Assembly (NCBI RefSeq): GCF_000499845.2
Contig: NC_023758.2
Location: 42,391,524 to 42,455,523, forward strand
From: Phaseolus vulgaris
Taxonomy: Eukaryota; Streptophyta; Magnoliopsida; Fabales; Fabaceae
Length of the DNA stretch: 64,000 nt
Direction: 5' to 3'
The notes under the pieces were generated by a model. It ran no database searches. It was given only the letters and a program-made list of their open reading frames with translations, and had not been told where the DNA came from. Within the stretch, counting starts at the first letter, position 1; each line of letters starts with the position of its first letter. Shown one piece after another: positions 56,501 through 64,000 of the stretch. The position numbers were made by a program, and so were the translations under genes.

Positions 56501-59500
56501 CTAAATATTATAACATCTGAATTAAAATATCAAAACAGAAAACAGTAACAAAGTTATCAGTGTAAAACACATGCATGTTCATATAGATATTTAATATTGG
56601 AGCTTCACTGATCACAAAATCAATCCTGGAAGCAGGCATTAAGAAACTATACGCCTAACTAACATTAGCTGAAAACGTTCTTGAAATTTTTCATGCTTAC
56701 AGAAGACAAAGTCATCACTCAACATTTTTAAACAACCATTAGCAGATGGTCAACGCTTGCAGAATCAACATTTTTTCAGCTGTCTTCCACTTTTTAGTTT
56801 TAAGATTAATCAAAGGTAGCATTTTTAGCATTCCACTTTCAGTAATTTTAGAGCTTTCTAAACACTAATTTCACCCAAATAAGCAGTGAATAGAAAAACA
56901 TGGGCTCAACTCATTAAAACTAATCATAAATTGCTGCTCATGGTTCACCTACTTCCACCTTCCTGACAGCTAAAGTACATCAAAATCATTTCCATGTGAA
57001 CAAGTAGGAGGGGAAATGTGACAGGCTCTGATCTGCCTCTACTGGGAAATGCAAGATTGACAAGGAAACCCATTGCAATTATTAAACCACCAAGCAAATA
57101 TTTCCTATAATCAAACCTGGGTAGCATTTGCTGTAGCTACATTCACTGAATAGCCTGATGGTGCGAACCATTCATTGCGGAGCTCTCTAGTTGTGGAACT
57201 GACCAGTCTGACAGAGTTTGAAGTGACCTGTCGTAATGGTTTATTAGATAATGGCAGGTGACTGACATAAAACAAAATTAAATAAACTAAAAAAAGCATG
57301 GAGCAGAAGAGCCTCTATTTATGAACATTATTCAAAATTAACTACAAAGGAACATGCAGAACTTAGCTCGAGAAGCTTCTAGAATATTAATCCATTTGTA
57401 TAAAAGTTTAAATTTTCATTTCTTTAAATTCCAGGTAATTTATTTAGGTGCGCAGAAGATTAAAAATCTCTATAATTTTATAGAAAACAAAAAAAAGGTT
57501 TTATTATTATACCAAAAAGGAAAAAATATGTATTAGTAATCAATAGGTTGTGAAACAGTTTGAAAATTAAAGGAAAGTAATCCTGAAAAAATATAAAAAG
57601 ATGGCCTAACAGTAAAATTTGATTGTAAATCTATATCATTATGCCAAAACAGTTCTGCAGCCATGAATGGCTTTCTTAACAATGTTGTCAGAGAGATGTG
57701 GGAATTAAATTAAGAGAAGAAAACCAACATGGTAAGAAAATAAGGTAAGAACCTACTTGAACAAGTTGATTATGAACAGCATCATGGCAAAATAATGTCT
57801 GCACTTGAGAACAGAATCCCTCAATCTCAGTTTCTTCCAGCTCATCCTCAAGATTCATTGCTAAGATTCTTGTTTCACTGATAAAACTAACAACCAGAAA
57901 AGTATCAAAAGGATCATCTGTTGAGGATCTTAGTGACCACATTCCTTTGATACCTTGAAGCTCTACTGATGCCTGATCAAATACATGCATAAAAAATTAA
58001 TATTATACAAGGAATGTGCTATTGATATAAAAAATCATTTTCTCTTTCCTTTTGAATATCTTGGGTGCAAATGTTTCACACTAGGGTGAGAGGAAGGTCA
58101 GCTGACCTGTTCATTAATTCCAATCCCATTACGAACAACGCGAAGAGAACCATCCTTGTAGGCTCCAGAGCAAGTTACAACCTGACCTTGGCCCTGCCTC
58201 TCAAGGTCTACCACACAGAAGTCAACAATAGGCCCCAAATTGACATACCTTTCCAGTACTTCCACATAAGAACCTTTTGCATCAGGCTGCAGATTTAGTT
58301 TTATAAGCTGTGCATTTTACCATAAAAAATTGTCAATATGTTAAGTCTGAATATGTAAGACTAAGTATTAAGCATAGATAGGCCACAATAAAATTCAAAG
58401 TCATCAAAACAACATGAATAGAGGAAACGGTGAAGAAAACACTCAGATATTACAAATGCTTCGTAATACAGATCCGTTTTTCCCTCCCTTAATGTTACCA
58501 AGTAAAAATATTAGAAAAAAAGAAAATATCATTTGAAAAATACTTAATTTGGGTGTACCAGCTCCTACGTGTATTGACATACTGCTTTATGTTCTTACTA
58601 ATTAGTATAATATTGCAAATGCTTCCTAAAACAGATCCGTTCTTTCCCTCCCTATCTTATATTACAGAGTAAAAATATTAGAAGAAAAGAAACTATCATT
58701 TGAAAAAGGCTTAATTTTGGTGAAGCAGCTCCCTCTAGTCGTCTTACTGCTTTATGTTCTTACTAATTAATATAATATTATACTATTTTGGTGAAACTAT
58801 TTTTTTTCCTTTTTAAGGAATTTGGAATTGCGAACATTTCTTATTTATACTGCTAACTTATGTTTGGGGTTTACTTAAACTAACACAACCTTGCCATTTA
58901 CCACATAAACAAAGCTACACTCTCTGTTAAGCTATACTTAAACAAGTACATCTAGAGTCAACTCACAAATCTGAATACAATTAATAAGTACTCAACCCAA
59001 CATAACATACAGATTCCATATTAGATAAATATAATGAAACAAATCAGTCTGCATACTCGTTCAAAACCAGTACTTGGGAAGACAGAAATTTGGAAATAAC
59101 ATTTTATAAACTCGCAACAAAAAATTATTAAGTAATTTTCTAGTTCATTAGCCCACCTGTGAATCTCCGTAACTTGAACCAATGTAGACGAATGCATTAT
59201 CCAGGTATGATATTGTAGATGCAATGGAAGTCTCTCCAAGGGGCTCAGTTTTTAGTCCAGTAACCCTACAAAACAAATGTAAATGATAAAACAATAAGAT
59301 ATAACATAAATACAGATTGTTTATTCAATGAATATGCTGATACCCAAGACAGTAATAAATCTGTTAAGCCAACATGAAAACGAGAATGAGATTACATACT
59401 TTTCTTTCTCATGGGTTATTACAAGTAGGCTAAGCAACCCTGTATGATCACCAAGTAAATATCTAGAACCATCAGGATCAACTCGTCCATAGGCTTTTGT

Positions 59501-60940
59501 AATTGACTGAAAACACATAAGGTATAATTAAGATTGAAGGGAATCCAAAAACATGTATTGTATAAATATCATGAAAATCCAAAAAAAAAAACACAACAGA
59601 TGATTTAAATGGAAGAAACAAAAAACTATTATTTAACATACAGGTCCGAATGGGATAGCCTTGAAAGCATTAGCACTGCAGTATACTATGGTCTCTTCTC
59701 CAATAATAAGCACGCCACAAAGTGGCGGGGGAACTGGTATCAATAAATCAGCCCCATTATCAAGATTGTTCTGGGACCATGGACCCTCAACAAAATCTTT
59801 ATCCTTCAGTGCAACCTCATATGTTTTAACATGACGAGCATCTTTATTATCCTGTCATAATAAAATATAGTGTCAAAGCCATCAAAATCAAAATCGGTAA
59901 GCAAATGACAGATATGTTTCCAACCAAATGCATTGCATAAAGGACATGCAAAAAAAAAAAATGCATCATACATTTTTATAGATGATAGAATCATAGAAAC
60001 ATAGAATACACAAGATATGCTAGAATATGAATCTGTCCAGTCATAAACTGAGACTACAACAGTACAACTATGAAATCAATCTCAAACCCTCTTTGGCACT
60101 CGTTAAATTGTCTTATACCTGTGCCAACCAACAATTCTAATACATGTCAATGTGATGATTACAATTGTGTCACTTATAAAACACAAGTTACATACAGAAC
60201 TTGCCTGTAAATATGATTTTAATCTTCAGTGCAATACATGCTAAATTAGAAATTGAAAGTATTTAAAAAAAACGAACAGGGTAGGTACTATAATGATTCC
60301 AACTTGACTGTACAAACAATCTTTAGACCATATGTAGGCAGGTCTACTACAGTAAAAATATGTGTGCATAATCCCCCCATAACAAATTTTGGGGCAAAAG
60401 ACACCTTAAAGTGTAGGCATTCTGGTCTAACTAAACATGCCGATGGACAGCTTACACTAAAACCAGCCACAGAAATTTAGCCTCCTTATATAAAGCTCCT
60501 AATTCCTAAATGCATGTAGTGTGGACCCAAAGACTAAAATAAACGAGCAGAGGAAAGAAAGAAGCAAAACATGATAACACCGCAGACTCAATCTATTCCA
60601 TCAATGTAACTAATCAACTAATAACCCCAAAACATTAGGTAGAACAGGAATGCTAGCAACACACTCTAACATACTGTTTCTAACACACTTAATTATTTGT
60701 TAAAATTTATTGAAAAATACAAAATAAAATAATTCATTAACTAAGAGGGACCCACCAAAATATGTGAATTCCAATCAATTTCAACCAATAGTAAAGAGAG
60801 TATTCAAACATGTAATACAAAATGTGTTGCCAGTCTTCCTCATAGGTAGAATAAAATTAGAAACCTGGTAAAGAACCACAATGGTTGGCTTTGAACAACC
60901 ATAAAGAAATTTGATATCCAAAACTTGGAGCTCCTCAAGC
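53529..60940 (-). CDS. DDB1: DDB1, CUL4 ubiquitin-ligase adaptor (5' part beyond the window)
   Basis: Twelve exons visible in transcript order: 60940-60865, 59851-59642, 59506-59400, 59265-59157, 58307-58107, 57972-57757, 57227-57117, 56052-55777, 55453-55179, 55046-54695, 54609-54325, 54110-53529; 2800 bases, 932 full codons, phases consistent. DDB1 is a three-beta-propeller protein that links CUL4-RBX1 to WD40 substrate receptors in DNA repair, light signalling (with DET1/COP10) and other processes. The sequence is nearly identical to plant DDB1 throughout, e.g. [118 protein letters not shown], and the C-terminal [13 protein letters not shown]. The full protein is about 1088 residues, so roughly the first 156 are missing. 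I searched 60941-64000 on the minus strand for them without success. They must lie beyond the right edge, making the intron upstream of 60940 longer than 3 kb. Arabidopsis has DDB1A and DDB1B; I cannot assign between them by sequence. Confidence 0.95.
58451..58780. repeat. Two-copy ~162-bp tandem duplication in DDB1 intron
   Basis: The segment from caaatgcttcgtaatacaga at 58453 is repeated from caaatgcttcctaaaacaga at 58615, with shared gatccgtt, tccctccct, agtaaaaatattag, tatcatttgaaaaa and tactgctttatgttcttact blocks in the same order. By eye about 85 per cent identical with small gaps. It lies in the intron 58308-59156. Confidence 0.85.
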
Positions 60941-61349
60941 CTGAAAACAAATAAATTATAATTGAAATAAACTATATCAGAAACAGAAACAAAAATGGGT
61001 AAGACAAACTAGGGGTCGAAATTACAAGAAATATTTCTAAAAATACTTGCAATTTAAAAAATGTCAACAACTGTATGTGTTTTTATTTTAAATTTTAAGT
61101 TCAAACAAGGGTTCGAGAAGATTTAGGTGCAACAATCAAGATAAGATTATTTTAATATTATTGTAAGGATTGCTTGTAATTGTATGAACTGTACAAAAAT
61201 GAATACTCTCATTTATAATGAAAAAGTGATACACTAGAAGGAACAAAATCAATAACTAATAATGAGAAATATTTGAATAGATATTTTCATATTTGATGTA
61301 ATCAAATCATATTTCCCTATTTAATGTAAACAACTCATATCTTAAATGC

Positions 61350-62720
61350 TCCTCTTCATGTTGGAGCATATGTATCATTAATGAGACCCCTTGAGAGACT
61401 TTGTGAGAAATGACAGTCAATTGGTTACTCAATAATGACAGAGATTCATGCATTAATTTAATGCAACTGTATGAAAATGAAGTGCTAAAGAATCGATGGC
61501 AAAGGGCATCGATTGGCTTAGTCAAGAGGTGGTCAACAAAAAAAGCAGATCCAATTGTGAGGTCACATCAAAGGTCTGAGGATTCATTCAGCTATAGAAA
61601 AGCAAAAAATGCTTATTAAGGGCATCACAACTGCTACAGAGCAAAATGCTCAAAGCGTAAAACTGCTAGGAGGGTGTGGTGGCCATCGAAGAGAAAAGAA
61701 ACTTTGACAGCACAGCAGCGAACAAGGAATAAAAGTGTAATGGGCACGGTGAAGGTAATGAAAACTGCATCCAAACACACAAAATCTTGCTTAATCTACA
61801 ATTTTGGTTCTCTCCATAGTCATCCATGGACAAAATTGCCTAAGTAGAATCATAGAAGACATCGTGGATAGGATTGTGCAAGTGGACTCTCTTCTCACAT
61901 TTGCACAAACGAAAGTTTTTATATAGTCTTAAGGGGTTTCTGTTTTGGGCTAGTGAACCTCAAATGACAGCCTAAATAGCCCAACACCCACTCCTAAATT
62001 TAACACGGTTATATATGAAAAAAATTACATTATAGAGAAATGAATAGTTTCTAACTTAACCTCTCATCCTCTCCATACCAAAAAGTGACAACGTATTTTG
62101 CTTTCACAACTTGGTCTATGCTCCACAACTACAACAGCTAGACTTGGTGGATTCTCCACCGCTCTTCTCGTCGTTGTCCTACTCCAAGGTATCCTTTTGT
62201 TCTTCAACAACTCCAGATTTTGATCTATTCATGGACAGGGGCGTCTACGTGTGATCCCTACAAATGTGCATGGCGACTTGTGAAAAGGAACTAGCCTCAT
62301 GGACCCATTGAGTACTCCATTGCTAAGAGATGAACTCCAGATCTAGTGCTTTCCAACAATGAGTATTGGGTTCTGCGTCATTTGATGAGACGAAGCAACC
62401 AAGTGTTTGTTAAGACTTAAGGACAACAGTGGCAGATGGCCAATGACAGTGGCTAACAGCAGACAACAATGAATGCACCAAAAATGACAAACAGAACGGG
62501 ATCAATCCACTCTGATACCAACTTAAGAATGGAAATATGAAAAAATGTTCAAGAGCTTAATTATCTCTTAGTTGTTCCATTCACATATATGGGTTCTTAA
62601 ATCAATAAAATTACAAAAAGGATATGATGATCTACACATAGGTGCTAGATACGTAATACAAAAGATGAGGTAACCTATTCTAACAAGTTAACCCCTGCAC
62701 ATAAGTTAAGCAATTTTGAC
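61350..62720 (-). mobile_element. Degenerate LTR retroelement, minus orientation, with primer-binding site at 62509-62520
   Basis: The minus strand at 62520-62509 reads tggtatcagagt, the primer-binding site complementary to initiator tRNA-Met used by most plant Ty1/copia elements. The sequence to its right (62521 to about 62720, read on the minus strand) would then be the 5' LTR and the sequence to its left the leader and gag start. No intact gag or pol frame remains, and I could not pair a second LTR, so the limits given are approximate. Confidence 0.5.
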
Positions 62721-62732
62721 AACATAAAAGTT

Positions 62733-62945
62733 ATGTTGTGCTCACCCACCATGTCTTGTGTTGACATGCAACAACAAAAACGAGTGGAAACAAAAAAGAA
62801 GCATATACTTGAAGTTGCTCGAGGCCTTGTTCCAAAATATGGAACCAAATTATCTTTGGGAATCTTAATTGGAACACATTTGATCAATATTATGTATAGC
62901 AAATTGAACTTGAAAACTTTTGTTGTTTTCACAAGTTTTTCTTAA
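62733..62945 (+). mobile_element. Ty1/copia integrase fragment
   Basis: The plus-strand frame contains SCVDMQQQKRVETKKKHILE followed by VARGLVPKYG and THLINIMYSKLNLKT. This is the diagnostic end of the copia integrase core, whose family form is SCVDTPQQNGVAERKNRHLLE then VPKYxWGEA and LINRMPS. Several conserved residues are changed and a few codons are missing, so it is a dead fragment. Its orientation is opposite to the primer-binding site at 62509-62520, so two insertions or a rearrangement are needed. Confidence 0.8.
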
Positions 62946-64000
62946 AATAATAGACTCTTGATCACTTTACTTCTAAGAATATTTGGGTAACTACTTACGT
63001 ACATACTCATGAACCAAATAATTAAACTTTAACCTTAAGCAAAAGTGAGTTTGCAAGCTATCCTCCCAATCAGAAAGGATACAAACGCTTTTAAAACATA
63101 ATCAATTATGCATTACTTCTAAACAAAACTTCAGTTAGCAAGAGAATTATGCTATATATAAATATATACATATATATATATATAACGTTTAGAATTTGTT
63201 TATTAATTATTAATATTTTATTAATCTATGTTTTATATTATAATAAAATGAATAATTAAAATAAATAAAATGAAATAAAATAATGTAGATTTTGATATTT
63301 TGTGAAAATATTTTAATTTATTATTTTAAATATAATTTTTACCAATATTTTATAATTACTATTTAATTTAAAATTTATTTTAATTCTAATTTATATTTCT
63401 AAAAATTATTTCGTATATTAAATTATTTTACAATTTTTTTATTTTCACATCATTTAAATCAGTTACAAACTTTCCATTCATTTCTCTACACTTTCCGTCA
63501 ATCCAAACAACATCACTTTCAGCTCTCTCTTCTTTTTCACTTTCTCAAATCCATCCTTCAATCTAAACAAAGCCTAAATCTACTTTTGCACTTCTGGTTC
63601 AGACCCTTGATATAAACACACATGCGTAAAGATCTATTGAGAGCAAGAAGTTTCTCAAGCACCCTTTTCAAAATCTTCTATTCTCAACCCCAACTTCACA
63701 GCAAACACCATCTGTTATTACACTGTTTCCATTATGTTCTCTCTTTAACATAACCTTTTATCCATAGAGAGTACCCAAGCAATTGGCAAACCCACCCTAA
63801 AAAACTACCTACTAATGGGGGAAAACCAAACACTTAAATACTCCACCAACCATACCGTACTACTTGATGTGGTACCTAGGCACCCATAATACCTAAGTCT
63901 TTATTCATCCCCCAAGATGCATATGAAGCCTCATCATTAATAAAAAGAAGCATTTCTACCTAAATAATAATTTCTTTAAGACAAAGATATTTGAAACCCA

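Larger units (their letters stand above)
60941..64000. other. Long 5' intron of DDB1 containing retroelement debris
   Basis: No DDB1 exon found. From about 61350 to 62950 the composition is less AT-rich than typical introns here and contains retroelement sequence (see separate entries at 62509-62520 and 62733-62945). From 63150 onward the sequence is again extremely AT-rich, followed by pyrimidine-rich sequence at 63480-63750. No other gene recognised. Confidence 0.5.

Noticed and set aside
60941..64000. Search for the N-terminal exons of DDB1
   Set aside because: None of the expected segments was found on the minus strand, so they were not annotated; the gene is called partial.

Overview
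This is a plant nuclear genome window, most likely from a papilionoid legume of the Phaseoleae type (bean, cowpea or soybean relatives). The evidence is intron-rich genes with GT-AG junctions, plant-only families (PORR, CRS2-associated factor, LSD1 zinc finger, subtilase SBT2), very AT-rich intergenic DNA, and short LTR elements of a kind I associate with legumes. The genus cannot be fixed from sequence alone.

Layout, left to right. 0.5-0.8 kb: a possible Helitron 3' end abutting a stray copy of part of the CAT gene found at 45 kb. 1.3-5.0 kb (+): a CRM-domain organellar group II intron splicing factor (mitochondrial CAF/mCSF1 type) with an apparent frameshift in its last exon. 6.0-8.9 kb (+): remains of an LRR receptor kinase tandem array, namely a 313-bp 3' relic followed by a 5'-truncated pseudogene with several frameshifts. 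9.55-16.2 kb (-): a complete SBT2-type subtilase, 10 exons. 19.7-27.4 kb (-): a complete JMJ14/JMJ18-type histone H3K4 demethylase, 11 exons, carrying a miniature LTR element (TRIM) in an intron. 27.5-35.0 kb: AT-rich intergenic DNA. 35.6-39.5 kb (+): LSD1, a three-finger cell-death regulator, with a 113-bp LTR-like insertion flanked by a target duplication. 42.7-46.1 kb (-): cationic amino acid transporter. 51.1-52.4 kb (+): WTF9-type PORR splicing factor, single exon. 53.5-60.9 kb and beyond (-): DDB1, whose first roughly 156 codons lie outside the window, with Ty1/copia debris in the long intron at the right end.

All intact gene models were built by hand from splice junctions, and exon lengths sum to whole codons. 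The exception is the mCSF1-like gene, which is one base off. The SBT2 - JMJ - LSD1 order, and the CAT and DDB1 neighbourhood, resemble Arabidopsis chromosome 4 (At4g20380-At4g20430 and At4g21100-At4g21120, recalled from memory), so most of the window looks like conserved euchromatin. The receptor kinase remnants, the duplicated CAT fragment and the small retroelements are later additions. No operon-like logic or novel defence system is visible. Two genes (mCSF1-like and WTF9) act on mitochondrial group II introns, and LSD1, the receptor kinase remains and the subtilase are from families tied to defence or development, but nothing in the sequence shows that they work together.
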